Source: Streptosporangium amethystogenes (GTDB lineage: Bacteria > Actinomycetota > Actinomycetes > Streptosporangiales > Streptosporangiaceae). Taken from it: 64,000 nucleotides of DNA. Shown one piece after another: positions 35,063 through 44,392 of this stretch. A program made the position numbers and the translations under genes. The stretch lies in assembly GCF_000721075.1 (NCBI RefSeq), contig NZ_JOEQ01000028.1, forward strand, positions 30,015 through 94,014, read 5' to 3'. The notes below the pieces were generated by a model that saw nothing but the letters and a program-made list of their open reading frames with translations, searched no databases and was not told where the DNA came from. How positions within the stretch are numbered: the first letter of the stretch is position 1; each line of letters begins with the position of its first letter.

Positions 35063-35419
35063 TCATCGGTCTTGAAGCAGTCCGAGGACGTTGCCGTCGG
35101 GGTCGGTGACGGTGGCCACAAGGCGGCCGCCACCGACGTCGTGCGCGGCCTCCTTCACGGTGGCCCCTGCGGCGGTCACCTCGGCCAGCTTCGCCTCGAT
35201 GTCCGGTACGTGCCAGTAGGCCACCGGGGAGGTCATGCCCTGCGGTCCACCGCTGGGTACCAGTCCGATGTGCTGGCCCTCGGCCTCGAAGCCGACGTAG
35301 TAGGACGAGTCGCTCTGTGGCGCGACACCGAGCAGGGCCGCGTACACCGCCTTGGCCTTCGCCAGGTCGGACACGGGGTGCAGCACGGTCTTGATGCCCT
35401 GGGTGGAAGAGCCGGTCAT
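35063..35419 (-). CDS. VOC-family (glyoxalase/bleomycin-resistance-like) protein
   Basis: 118 residues from the ATG at 35417-35419, with AGGAG six bases upstream. [20 protein letters not shown] and [10 protein letters not shown] form the first beta-alpha-beta-beta-beta module. [20 protein letters not shown] and [15 protein letters not shown] form the second. Metal-ligand His/Glu positions are only partly evident. Could be a lyase or ligand-binding protein. Confidence 0.87.
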   Translation of the reverse strand: MTGSSTQGIKTVLHPVSDLAKAKAVYAALLGVAPQSDSSYYVGFEAEGQHIGLVPSGGPQGMTSPVAYWHVPDIEAKLAEVTAAGATVKEAAHDVGGGRLVATVTDPDGNVLGLLQDR

Positions 35420-35599
35420 GGTCACTCCTGTGGTCGTGGATCATATCGACCCGCTGTTCGCGTGTTCACAGCTTGGCTTCCGGCCCGGCCGGGTCACATC
35501 CGTGGTGACCACGGAACGTCCACGGATCGACGGCACGGATCACGCATGGCGGCCATCATGGATGGGGGTGCGAACGGGATACGCCAAGCTGGGACAGTG

Positions 35600-38410
35600 G
35601 TGACAGGAGTGGAGATCTCACCTCGGGAAGCCGAGGTGCTGGAACTGGTCGGGGCCCATCTCAGCAACGCCGAGATCGCGGCACGGCTGTTCATCTCGGT
35701 ACGTACGGTGGAGAGCCACGTCTCCTCACTGCTGCGCAAGCTGAAGGTGCCGGATCGGCGGGCACTCGCCCGGCGGGCGCCCGAGCCGGCCGACGCCGGG
35801 CCGTCCCGCCCGGCATCGGTTCTGCCGGCCCCGCTGACCTCGTTCGTCGGCCGCGTTAGCGAGCGGGCCGAGCTGACCGGCATGCTCAAGGCACACCATC
35901 AGGTCACCGCGGTCGGTCCCGGCGGGGTGGGCAAGACCCGGCTCGCGCTGGCGGTGGCCGCGGAGACAGCCGGCGAGTACTCCGACGGGGTGTGGTTCGT
36001 CGATCTGGTCCCGGTCACCGATCCGGGCATGGTCGCGACCGCGGTCGCCGGGGCGCTCGGCCTCGGCGAGCAGCCCGGCCGCGACATGACCGGATCCGTG
36101 GTCGCCGCGCTGACCGACCGTCATGCGCTGCTGGTCCTGGACAACTGCGAGCACGTCGTGGACGGGGTGGCGCTGTTTCTTGAGCGGCTGCTGGCGACGT
36201 GCCCTCGGGTGACGGTGCTGGCGACCAGCCGGGCACGGCTGATGGTGCCGTTCGAACGGGTGTATCCGGTCCCACCGCTGTCGTTGGCCGTCGATGGTGA
36301 GTCGGACGCGGTCGCGTTGTTCATGGAGCGGGCGGCGGCGGTCGGCTGGCCGCTGGATCCTCCGCTACGCGACCAGATCGCCTCGATCTGTGAGCGGCTG
36401 GAGGGAATGGCGCTGGCGATCGAACTGGCCGCCGCCCGCTATCCCACACTCGGGCTGGACGGCATCACCGCCGCCCTGTCCCACCCGCTCCGGATGCTCA
36501 CCGGCGGCTCCCGTGCCGATGAGCGGCACCGTTCGGTGCGGGCGGCGCTGGACTGGAGCCATGCCCTGCTGGAGCCGGCCGACCGGGCGCTGTTGCGGCG
36601 GGTGTCGGTGTTCGTGGCGCCGTTCACCGCCGCGGCGGCGGCGGAGGTGGCCGGGTCCGAGGAAGGCCTGGTCGCCGACGGGCTGGCCCGGCTCGCCGAG
36701 CAGAGCCTGCTGGTGGTGACGGTGTCCCCTGGCGGGACGGAGTACCGGGCGCTGGAGACCATCCGCCAGTACGCGACGGAGCGGCTCGCCGAGGCCGGTG
36801 AGCTGGTCGACGCTCGGTCCCGGCACCTTCGCTGGTGCCTGGCCAAGGCCGCCTGCCTGGCGGTGGTCCGGCAGGACTGGCGGGCCCGGTTCGACCTGGT
36901 GGCGGACGACCTCCGCGCGGCCCTGGCATGGGCGGCGGACCGGCCGGAGCAACGTACGGACGCGTACGATCTCGCCCGGCACCTGGCGGAGCTGACCTTC
37001 ACCCGTAACCTGACCGGGGAGTCCCAGTGGCGCTATGAGCAGGCGGCCGCGCTCGCGAGCGATCCCGCCGCCACCGCGGCGATGCTCCGGCAGGCCGCGG
37101 CCGTGGCCGGCTGCCGGACGGTCGGTGATGACATGTACCGCCTCCGCCGCGCGGCCGCGGACGCCGCCCGCAGGTCCGGCGACACCGCGGGTGCCGCCGC
37201 CGACCTGGCGACCGCCGCCACTGACGCGTTCCGGTTCTCGGCCATGTTCCTGCGGCTCACCTCCCTGGAGGAGGCACAAGCGCTGATCATCGAGGCGCGG
37301 GAGCTGGCAGGCGACGATCCGGCCGCGCAGGCGGCGGTGGCGCTGGCCGAGGTCGCGGTGCTCGCCGACACGTTCGGCGCCGCCCAGGGCCCGCCCGGCA
37401 ACACCGTGCCGGAGACGATCGCGCGCGCCGAGCGGGCGGTCGAGCTCGCCCGCCGGACCGGCGACCCGCTCGCGGAGTCGGCCGCGCTCGACGCGCTCAC
37501 CTGCGCTCACAGCTGGGCCGGCGACACGTTCGCCACCGCGGCCCTGGCCCGGCGCCGGGTCACACTCCTGTCGTCCGTGCCCGTCTCGCCGGTCGGCACC
37601 CGGGAGTTGATCGACGCGCTCGGCATGGTCACCGAGGCCGGCCTCGGCGCGGGGGATGTGCCGGGTGCCCGCCGATGGGCACGGCAACTGGCCGACCATC
37701 CGTCGATGGCGGAGGTCGGGCACCAGGCCACGTGCCGGCTGCTGGTGGTCGGCGCGCTGGCGGGCGACGTCGACGAGGTGCTCACCGGCAGCGTCCGGTT
37801 CCTCGACGCGTGGCGGCGCGCGGGCAGCCCCGCCCGGTCGTACCTCGGCCCGGCGGCGGCCGGGGTGGCGATGATCCACGGCCTCCGCGACGACCAGGAC
37901 ACCCGGCGAGAATGGCAGGAGGTCCTGGATCAGCTAGGCACCCCACCGGAGCGTACGTACGGCTACGGAGCGATCTTCGACGCGATGCTCTTCCTGCACC
38001 ACGGGCAGGCACCGGAGGCGCTGGAGCGGATGGCCCCCGAGCCCAGGCAGGTGTGGAAGTGGGTCACCTGGATCTGGCTCCACTGGTATGTCGCGCTGCG
38101 GGCCGAGGCCGCCGTGCTCGCAGGGAGCCCCGACGCTCGCGACAGCCTGGCCGAGGCCCGGAGCGTCGTGGCCGGCAACCCGGTCGCCGCTGCCATCGTG
38201 GAGCGGGCCGAAGCCCTGCTCGACGGCGACCAGAGGGCGCTGCTCGCCACGGCGCATGCGTTCGACGCCGCCGGCTCCCTCTATCAGTCCGCACGGACCA
38301 TGGTGCTCGCCGGCGGCGACCACGCCGAGCGCGGCGCGGCCGTGCTCGCCGACCTCGGCCTCGCCCCGATGACCACTTCCCTGACACCGATGATGCCCTC
38401 GGAACGATAG
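35600..38410 (+). CDS. LuxR-type regulator with NB-ARC ATPase and helical repeats
   Basis: About 936 residues from the GTG at 35600; ATGs at 35546 and 35558 are alternatives. The LuxR HTH is at the very N-terminus (VEISPREAEVLELVGAHLSN, RTVESHVSSLLRKLKV), the reverse of the classical LAL order. An NB-ARC ATPase follows with FVGRVSERAELTGML, Walker A GPGGVGKTR, ALLVLDNCEHVV and LATSRARL. After that come an AL-rich winged helix and helical repeats to the end. It is likely an ATP-driven signal integrator. It is divergent from the VOC gene. Confidence 0.9.
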   Translation: MTGVEISPREAEVLELVGAHLSNAEIAARLFISVRTVESHVSSLLRKLKVPDRRALARRAPEPADAGPSRPASVLPAPLTSFVGRVSERAELTGMLKAHHQVTAVGPGGVGKTRLALAVAAETAGEYSDGVWFVDLVPVTDPGMVATAVAGALGLGEQPGRDMTGSVVAALTDRHALLVLDNCEHVVDGVALFLERLLATCPRVTVLATSRARLMVPFERVYPVPPLSLAVDGESDAVALFMERAAAVGWPLDPPLRDQIASICERLEGMALAIELAAARYPTLGLDGITAALSHPLRMLTGGSRADERHRSVRAALDWSHALLEPADRALLRRVSVFVAPFTAAAAAEVAGSEEGLVADGLARLAEQSLLVVTVSPGGTEYRALETIRQYATERLAEAGELVDARSRHLRWCLAKAACLAVVRQDWRARFDLVADDLRAALAWAADRPEQRTDAYDLARHLAELTFTRNLTGESQWRYEQAAALASDPAATAAMLRQAAAVAGCRTVGDDMYRLRRAAADAARRSGDTAGAAADLATAATDAFRFSAMFLRLTSLEEAQALIIEARELAGDDPAAQAAVALAEVAVLADTFGAAQGPPGNTVPETIARAERAVELARRTGDPLAESAALDALTCAHSWAGDTFATAALARRRVTLLSSVPVSPVGTRELIDALGMVTEAGLGAGDVPGARRWARQLADHPSMAEVGHQATCRLLVVGALAGDVDEVLTGSVRFLDAWRRAGSPARSYLGPAAAGVAMIHGLRDDQDTRREWQEVLDQLGTPPERTYGYGAIFDAMLFLHHGQAPEALERMAPEPRQVWKWVTWIWLHWYVALRAEAAVLAGSPDARDSLAEARSVVAGNPVAAAIVERAEALLDGDQRALLATAHAFDAAGSLYQSARTMVLAGGDHAERGAAVLADLGLAPMTTSLTPMMPSER

Positions 38411-38419
38411 CCGCCGAGA

Positions 38420-38683
38420 TTGATCACGTTCGGCTGGCTCGCCGATACACTCCGTGTCCGGGTGTACGGTCCGGCCGGCGCCGCCTTCAGCGCCTGGGAG
38501 CTGGAGCTGCCGGGCATGCGCTACACGCTCACCCTCTCGCCCGAGCGCCGGCGCGGCTTCTCCGGTGAGGGCGCGGTGCTCGACGACCTGGCCACCGACG
38601 AGGCCGAGAACGACGCCGACGTGGTGGGCATGCTGCTCAACTTCGAGCCCGAGCTTGACGTTGTCGACACTCATGACAGTTGA
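38420..38683 (+). pseudogene. C-terminal fragment of a SWIM zinc-finger protein
   Basis: 87 codons. AAFSAWELELPGMRYTLTLS, PERRRGFSGEGAVLDDLAT and ADVVGMLLNFEPELDV match the conserved end of actinobacterial SWIM zinc-finger proteins (...LPG.RY.LTLSP.R.RGFSGEG...). The zinc-finger and N-terminal parts are absent. The fragment begins only nine bases after the LuxR-ATPase stop, implying a deletion joined the two. Confidence 0.6.
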
Positions 38684-38704
38684 CCAGGCGATCTCCGTTG
38701 CCAG

Positions 38705-38731
38705 TCTGTGATCTCTGTGATCTCTGTGATC
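38705..38731. repeat. Three tandem copies of TCTGTGATC
   Basis: Exact 9-base repeats at 38705-38713, 38714-38722 and 38723-38731, 44 bases upstream of the next gene. They could be an iterated operator or slippage product. Confidence 0.7.
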
Positions 38732-38774
38732 CGGGCATACTGCAATCTGATCATCACACAGGAGACGCCAACGC

Positions 38775-39887
38775 ATGAATACGCCACCAACGCCACTTGT
38801 AGCGGAGCGGACTGACGGATCATCCGTCCAGATCGGCGCTCTCGTTCCGCTAACTCGGCCCGGCTGGGTCCAGGCAGGCCAACACTTGCTCGCTGGACTC
38901 GAGCTGGCCGTTCGCGAAGTCAATGAGGCCGGCGGAATCGCCGGAAGACCACTCGAGCTGGTGGTCCGAGACACCGCGGCTGATCCACAGAGGGCCGCGG
39001 CGGCCGTAGACGAATTGGCTCGCCTGGGCGTGGCCGCCTTGGCGGGGGAGTATCACAGCGTCGTCGCTCGCGCCGCTGCCGCCAGGGCCGACGCCCTCGG
39101 CCTGCCATTTCTCTGCTCGTCCGCGGTTCTCGACGCGCTCACCGAACAGCCAACGGAATGGGTCGCGCGCCTGGCCCCGGCGCAGTCCCACGGCTGGCAG
39201 ATCTACGCGGACTTCCTCCTCAGCGCGGGCCACAGTCGAATCGCCCTAGCAACCCAGCCGAGTGTCTACTGGGCAGCTGGGGCCCGCATTCTGCGGGACC
39301 ACCTCGCTCCACGTGGCGGCACCGTCATCGAACTCGACATGCGCGCGCTCGGCCCCGCGGCCGTGTGCGACGAGCTCGTCGACAATCGCGCGAGTGCCCT
39401 CCTTCTTCTGGTGGGCCACCCGGAGCCGGCAGTATCGATCGTCACGTCTGTCCGCCGCGACCAGCGCCTCGCCGAGATCATGATCGGTGCTCCGGCTGGG
39501 CAACCGGAGTTCGCCGAATGGGCGACGTTGCTGGGCGAAGACGGCGCCGCGATCCCGTTCCTGCGCTACCTGCCCGAGCGCCTCACCCCACTCGGCGCAC
39601 GAGTCGAGACGGCCCTCCGTGAGCGGCTGGGCGCAGCGCCCTCCTTCGTCGCCTTCGAGGGCTACGACACAGTCGCCGTCCTCGCCGAGGTGCTGCGTTC
39701 TCACGGCGCGGACCGGGCCTGCACTGCCGAAACCTGGCCGCGTGTCGCAGTCGAAGGCACCCGCGGGCAGATCCGGTTCTCCCGCACGCCAGGCATCGGC
39801 GTTTGGCAATGGGCTTGGCCCCCCGTCCAAGTCGTTGATCGAGATCCGGCGGAACCCGATCGCTTTCGCATCCTGCACGCCGGCTGA
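38775..39887 (+). CDS. Leucine/amide-type periplasmic-binding-fold protein without signal peptide
   Basis: 370 residues. Starts at the ATG 38775 with AGGAGA upstream. The type I periplasmic-binding fold is clear: VQIGALVPLTRPGWVQAGQH, GLELAVREVNEAGGIAGRPL, LVVRDTAADPQRAAAAVDEL, LAGEYHSVVARAAAARAD and APSFVAFEGYDTVAVLAEVL. Unlike transport components it has no signal sequence or lipobox, and no permease or ATPase genes adjoin it. It may be a cytoplasmic sensor (as in AmiC-like proteins) or an orphan. Complete in length. Confidence 0.82.
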   Translation: MNTPPTPLVAERTDGSSVQIGALVPLTRPGWVQAGQHLLAGLELAVREVNEAGGIAGRPLELVVRDTAADPQRAAAAVDELARLGVAALAGEYHSVVARAAAARADALGLPFLCSSAVLDALTEQPTEWVARLAPAQSHGWQIYADFLLSAGHSRIALATQPSVYWAAGARILRDHLAPRGGTVIELDMRALGPAAVCDELVDNRASALLLLVGHPEPAVSIVTSVRRDQRLAEIMIGAPAGQPEFAEWATLLGEDGAAIPFLRYLPERLTPLGARVETALRERLGAAPSFVAFEGYDTVAVLAEVLRSHGADRACTAETWPRVAVEGTRGQIRFSRTPGIGVWQWAWPPVQVVDRDPAEPDRFRILHAG

Positions 39888-40438
39888 GAGAGCACGGACA
39901 GTCACCATCGAGGTCCACGTCGCCGAGAACTCGCGACAGTCGAACAGGCGAGTTCAGCTGTGGCTCCGGTGTCACCTCACCTGGACACGCCTGATCAGTG
40001 GCCCCGGCGAGCATCCATCGTCTGACCTGCGGGGACAACGCTTAGCGTTCAATCTCGCCTGGACGGTCCCAGAACCCACATTGAATCTTGCTGGACCGTC
40101 GATGTAGCGGATCACGCAACCGAGTCGCGCGGCGGCCGTTCCGGTGCTCCCGTAGGTCGCCGCACCTGGCGACGGCCATGTACCGGATAACGGTCCCTTA
40201 TCTGGTACATCGCCCCGGCTCACGGTGTCCTTCTGGCGTACTTCGGTCGCCCCCCAAAGAGCGATGTTACTTTGAGTTACCGGACCGTCCGATTGTGTCA
40301 CGGAAAGGCGCAGCCGCGAGGGGCCGCTCCGGTGCGCAGTCGGCTGTCTGCCAGCCCGACGAAGCACCGTTCCATCGGAACTCGACGTCACCAACAGGGC
40401 CGGAGCCGTGCGCGCCGGTCTCCGCAGGAGGAGAGTCT
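39888..40438. other. 551-base intergenic region, no supported gene
   Basis: Open frames here lack family resemblance and codon bias is mixed. The stretch 40190-40290 is less GC-rich (ACCGGATAACGGTCCC, TGTTACTTTGAGTTACCGG) and may hold the promoter of the secreted protein gene at 40439. A GGAGGAGAG ribosome site ends the region. Confidence 0.5.
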
Positions 40439-40792
40439 GTGATCTCGAAGAGCAAGAAGAACGCCCGTTCCATGGCCGTGGCACTCGCCGCAGCCGCCGC
40501 CTTCACCGTCGCCATCCCGGGCGGCACCGCCTTCGCCATCGACCACGTCCAATGCGTTGGCGGCGAGAACTTCCTGAAGATCTGGTCGCACCTCGACGGC
40601 CGCCAGAGCGTCGACTGCTACGCCAACGGTGGAAGGACCGACTTCGGCGGATGGTGGGTCGATCGCATCTCCACGGGCAACAACGACCTGATCTACTACG
40701 ACGCCAACGGCGACTCGGTGAAGATCGAGCGCTGGCACGACATCACCTTCCCGAACCACCCTCCGAAGGTCGTCGCCATCCAGATCGTGTGA
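40439..40792 (+). CDS. Secreted beta/gamma-crystallin-fold protein, Streptomyces killer-toxin-like
   Basis: 117 residues from the GTG at 40439, which follows GGAGGAGAG by three bases. A Sec signal (SKKNARSMAVALAAAAAF, cleavage after GGTAFA) leads an ~80-residue mature protein. IDHVQCVGGENFLKIWSHLD, VDCYANGGRTDFGGWWVDRI and STGNNDLIYYDANGD, including a Cys pair, resemble SKLP, a crystallin-fold killer toxin of Streptomyces, and related antimycotic/protease-inhibitor folds. A strong terminator follows. Likely an exported toxin or inhibitor. No immunity gene is evident. Confidence 0.75.
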   Translation: MISKSKKNARSMAVALAAAAAFTVAIPGGTAFAIDHVQCVGGENFLKIWSHLDGRQSVDCYANGGRTDFGGWWVDRISTGNNDLIYYDANGDSVKIERWHDITFPNHPPKVVAIQIV

Positions 40793-40806
40793 CACGTTGA
40801 CATCCG

Positions 40807-40837
40807 GCCGCCGGTCACGCCCCGCGTGACCGGCGGC
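40807..40837 (+). terminator. Strong hairpin terminator after the secreted protein gene
   Basis: GCCGCCGGTCACGC (40807-40820) and GCGTGACCGGCGGC (40824-40837) form a perfect 14-bp stem with a CCC loop, 15 bases after the stop. There is no T tract, as is usual for actinomycete terminators. Confidence 0.8.
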
Positions 40838-41132
40838 GGGCAGTGCGACAGGCCGTCCCGGGGCGAGGTTGTCCCGTAGCTCGTAGAACTTGAAGCGGCG
40901 GTCCTGGCCGTGCAGTCCGGGCCGGCGGTGATGTCCGCGCTTTTGGAGGTCTCGTCACTGTTCCGCTCGCGGGCCATGGTGACGGCCGTGGTCGTCTCGG
41001 TGCCGGCGCTTGGCCGCCGGGCTGGTGGGGTTCCTTCTCCCGGCCCCAGGACCGGCCGTCTGCGTCCTGTCGCCGTCGTCCTCTACGCTCCGATCCCGTT
41101 GATCAATGGACGGCGGCAGGAAGGCGGGTCCG
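40838..41132. other. Intergenic region, no supported gene
   Basis: A minus-strand frame (DETSKSADITAGPDCTARTA) has some coding character but no start, length or family to support it. The last bases contain the ribosome site GGAAGG for the next gene. Confidence 0.4.
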
Positions 41133-42269
41133 ATGGCGTGGTTGCTGCGCGGTTGCGATGACGAGGTGTGGGTGCAGCTCGGGGAGCTGGGGGTCTTCTT
41201 CGAACGCAGCGACGGCTATCTCTTGTTGGAAAGCCCCGACGGCGAGGATCACCCCGCAGACATCCGGCTGGAGGCGTGGGATGAGCGGCCTTCTGACCCC
41301 GGGGCTCCGTGGTTGCTGGTTGAGGACACCACCATCGAGGGCGGCACCGGGTTCGTCACCGTGGGATCGTTGGCCGAGGAGGCGAGCCGGCAACTGATCA
41401 TCGGCCCGCCCCACTTCCTGTACGGCGTCACCGCGCACACCCAGAAGGGCGGGGAGCTGCCGGAGTTCATCTCTGAGGAACAGTTCGAGCGGGCGTGGGA
41501 CGAGCGCACGCCCGAGCAGTGGCTGATCAGGTTCTGGCCGATCCGGGACGTCTTCGACCCGGCCCGGCACGCGCGTCCCGACAGGGCGAACGGCCGGCAG
41601 GCGCGCCCGGTCGAAGTACCGGTCTCTACGGCCGAGCACTGGCCCGCGGCGCGGATCGGCCGCCGGCAGGAAGCCTTGAACAAGCAGCTCGTCCGCCAGG
41701 GGATGACCATGGCCGACTTCCTGGCGGCCCAGGGTCTGCCGGCGGACATGCCCTTCGACCGCTGGCGGGCGGCGATGGCGGAGCGGGAGGTGCCCGCCGT
41801 GGCCGAACGCGAGGGATGGCAGCACTGGTTGACCGAGCTCGTCAGCAAATACCCGCAGATCATCGACTACTGGCACCATCTGCCGGAAACGGTCGAACGG
41901 TGGGCTCCCGAGCGGCGTGAGGAGCGGGCCCGAGACCTTGCCGCGCGCATACACACCGCCGAGATCCTGAACCCGGACGACGTCACCTTCACCGCCGACG
42001 TCCAGGCGTACGAGCCGCAGCCGGGTGGAACCTACCGGGGCTGGCGCTGGGACTACGCCGATCGGCCTGCTCACGAAACCTTCGGTGTTGACCGACGCGT
42101 CGTCTGCCACGACGTCATGAGCGGAAAGGTACTGGTCACCGGTATCGTGACGGTCCTGGGGCCCGACGGGCAGCACGGTTATGAGGTCCGCGACGCCACA
42201 CCGGCCGAAGCGGCCCGCCTCCGCTGTGCGGAGGCGGCGTGGAGCGGGTCGGACGAGACGGCCGGATAA
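41133..42269 (+). CDS. Hypothetical protein
   Basis: About 378 residues from the ATG at 41133 (GGAAGG upstream); an ATG at 41106 is an alternative. Codon use is strongly actinobacterial, so it is a real gene. It has an N-terminal mixed alpha/beta region (GCDDEVWVQLGELGVFFERS, EEQFERAWDERTPEQWLIRF), a charged helical middle (EALNKQLVRQGMTMADFLAA) and a C-terminal beta-rich segment (YRGWRWDYADRPAHETFGVD, KVLVTGIVTVLGPDG). No signal peptide or TM. Family not recognised. Confidence 0.75.
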   Translation: MAWLLRGCDDEVWVQLGELGVFFERSDGYLLLESPDGEDHPADIRLEAWDERPSDPGAPWLLVEDTTIEGGTGFVTVGSLAEEASRQLIIGPPHFLYGVTAHTQKGGELPEFISEEQFERAWDERTPEQWLIRFWPIRDVFDPARHARPDRANGRQARPVEVPVSTAEHWPAARIGRRQEALNKQLVRQGMTMADFLAAQGLPADMPFDRWRAAMAEREVPAVAEREGWQHWLTELVSKYPQIIDYWHHLPETVERWAPERREERARDLAARIHTAEILNPDDVTFTADVQAYEPQPGGTYRGWRWDYADRPAHETFGVDRRVVCHDVMSGKVLVTGIVTVLGPDGQHGYEVRDATPAEAARLRCAEAAWSGSDETAG

Positions 42270-42399
42270 CCCTGCCGTGTACCAACGAGGCTGCTCTCAG
42301 GGGTCCAGCGCTGTGACCGGAAACGATCACCGGGTTGGCGTGCAGGACGCTCGTGCCGACTGGATGGGTGCTGATCACGTTCGATCGGCGCTTGGGAGG

Positions 42400-42545
42400 C
42401 AGGGTGACACAACCAGTCAAGGTGCGCAGGCTCACGGACCAGGAAGGGCAGAAGCTGCAGCGGAACGCCAGGTCCCGCCCGTGGGTGTGCGCCGGTCTTC
42501 CAGCCACCGGGACCGCCGGGCTATCATGGACGCCGCGCGCGCAGA
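42400..42545 (+). pseudogene. IS630-family transposase N-terminal fragment
   Basis: QPVKVRRLTDQEGQKLQRNA matches the conserved start of actinobacterial IS630 transposases (RVRRLTDQEGQKLQQIVRRG). The following RSSSHRDRRAIM in another frame resembles the next block (STSTVRYRRAMML). The rest is lost. The surrounding 42270-42688 stretch otherwise holds only the promoter region of the ABC operon. Confidence 0.6.
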
Positions 42546-42552
42546 TCTCCGC

Positions 42553-42577
42553 GATCTTTCAGATTTTCTGAAAGATC
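42553..42577. promoter_or_regulatory. Operator candidate: GATCTTTCAGA-TTT-TCTGAAAGATC
   Basis: A perfect 11-bp inverted repeat with a 3-base centre lies 112 bases upstream of the substrate-binding protein gene. The AT-rich symmetric core stands out in GC-rich DNA. It is likely bound by a dimeric regulator of the ABC operon, or acts as a hairpin in the leader. Confidence 0.6.
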
Positions 42578-42688
42578 CCCTGCAGAACTCCTCGATGGAC
42601 GCGCGCTCTCGCCCGCCAACAGACTCCCTTCCTGAGATCCAAGCAGCGGACCCGACCGATCGGGACCGCCTCACAGGAAGCGCGATCT

Positions 42689-44392
42689 ATGGCGAATCGA
42701 TCCCGGAGAGTGGTGCCCGCAGGGCTCGCGCTCGTCCTGACCCTCGTGGTGGCGGGCTGCAACGCGAACTCGCAGTCCACCGAGCCGACGAAGGACAAGA
42801 ACGCGACGGCGCTCGAGTCGGTGTCCCAGGGCGGGACGCTGCACTACCTCTCGCGGCGCGCGACCGAGTCCTTCGAGACCGCCAACGCGCAGATGGTGCC
42901 GACCAGCCGGCTGCGGTGGGTGCACCGCGGGCTGACGTCGTGGCGGACGTTCCCGGACAAGGACACGATCCTCGTGCCGGACCTCGCCACCGACACCGGT
43001 ACGACGGACGACGGCGGCAAGACGTGGACCTTCACGCTGCAGGAGGGCCTGAAATTCTCCGACGGCAGCCCGATCACCGCGCAGGACGTGAAGTACGGCA
43101 TCGAGCGGTCGTTCGCGCCGATGTTCCAGGGTGGCCTTGGCTACCACAAGACGCTGCTGGTCGGCGGCACCGACTACGACGGCCCGTACGACGGCAAGGA
43201 GCTCGACTCCATCGAGGTCGTCGACGACCACAAGATTGTCTTCCACCTGACGCGTTCGTTCGGCAACTGGCCGTGGATCGTCAGCATGCCGGCCTTCGCG
43301 CCGGTGCCGGCTGCGGCCGACACCAAGCCGGAGACGTACGGCGAGCACCCGGTCGCCAGCGGCCCGTACCAGGTGACGAGCTTTCGCAAGGGCTCGCAGG
43401 CGGTGCTGGTCCGCAACCCGAACTGGAAGGCCGAAACCGACCAGGCACGGTTCGCCGGCCCGGACAAGATCGTCCTCGACATGGGCCTGAACAACGACAC
43501 GATCGTGCAGCGCCTCATCGACGACAAGGGCGAGGACGAGACCGCGATCAGCAACGCGCTCATCTCGCCGTCGCAGTTCCAGCGGATCGAGTCCGACCCG
43601 TCGATCTCCGACCGCATGGCCAACAGCCCGTCAGGCTACTTCCGCTACCTCGCCATGAACGTCAAGCGCCCGGGCCTCTCCGACGTCCGCGTGCGGCAGG
43701 CGATCAACTACGCGATCAACAAGGCCGAGGTGCAGAGCGTGTACGGCGGCCCGAAGTTCGGCGGCCAGATCACCTCGACCATCATGACGCCCGGCATCCC
43801 CGGCTACACCGAGTACAACCTGTACGACGGCGGTGACACCGGCAACGTCGACAAGGCGAAGGAACTGCTCGCCGACGCTGGAGTCTCCGACCTGAAGCTC
43901 ACGCTGACCTACCCGACCGATGTGAGTGCGATCGAGGAGAAGGAAGCCCAGAGCATCAAGAACTCGCTGGCGCGGGTCGGCGTCAAGGTCGAGCTCAAGG
44001 GCCTCGACGGCGACACCTGGTACGAACTCGTCTCGTCCGCCGACGGTGACTACGACATGACGACGAACGGCTGGGGAGCGGACCTCCCGAGTGGTATGAG
44101 CACCATCCAGCCGCTGTTCGCGTCGAGCGAGATCGACAACGGCGGCGGCAACGCCTCGAAGTTCTCCAACCCCGAGGTGGACGCCGCGATCGACGCCGCG
44201 ATGGCGGAGCCGGACCTCGACAAGGCCGCCAAGATGTGGGCCGCGATCGACAAGCAGATCATGGAGGACGCCCCGGTCGTGCCGATCCTCGTGCAGCGCA
44301 CGCAGGCCCTGGCCGGTTCGAAGATCCTGAACTACTTCATCCCCGCCTACCCGCCGTTCGCGAATGAGCTGGTCGTCGGTGTCGATCGCTGA
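42689..44392 (+). CDS. ABC substrate-binding lipoprotein, family 5 (peptide/nickel type)
   Basis: 567 residues. Lipoprotein signal (LALVLTLVVAGC) for anchoring outside the membrane. SBP_bac_5 features: ITAQDVKYGIERSFAPMFQG, FHLTRSFGNWPWIVSMPAFA, HPVASGPYQVTSF and RYLAMNVKRPGLSDVRVRQA, then the C-terminal LAGSKILNYFIP. It captures a peptide or other extended solute for the following permeases. First gene of a six-gene operon, and complete. Confidence 0.93.
   Translation: MANRSRRVVPAGLALVLTLVVAGCNANSQSTEPTKDKNATALESVSQGGTLHYLSRRATESFETANAQMVPTSRLRWVHRGLTSWRTFPDKDTILVPDLATDTGTTDDGGKTWTFTLQEGLKFSDGSPITAQDVKYGIERSFAPMFQGGLGYHKTLLVGGTDYDGPYDGKELDSIEVVDDHKIVFHLTRSFGNWPWIVSMPAFAPVPAAADTKPETYGEHPVASGPYQVTSFRKGSQAVLVRNPNWKAETDQARFAGPDKIVLDMGLNNDTIVQRLIDDKGEDETAISNALISPSQFQRIESDPSISDRMANSPSGYFRYLAMNVKRPGLSDVRVRQAINYAINKAEVQSVYGGPKFGGQITSTIMTPGIPGYTEYNLYDGGDTGNVDKAKELLADAGVSDLKLTLTYPTDVSAIEEKEAQSIKNSLARVGVKVELKGLDGDTWYELVSSADGDYDMTTNGWGADLPSGMSTIQPLFASSEIDNGGGNASKFSNPEVDAAIDAAMAEPDLDKAAKMWAAIDKQIMEDAPVVPILVQRTQALAGSKILNYFIPAYPPFANELVVGVDR

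Noticed and set aside
34565..35599. N-terminal extension of the LuxR-ATPase to 1281 residues
   Set aside because: The extension runs antisense to the DUF1801 and VOC genes and has no domain; the LuxR domain begins just after 35600.
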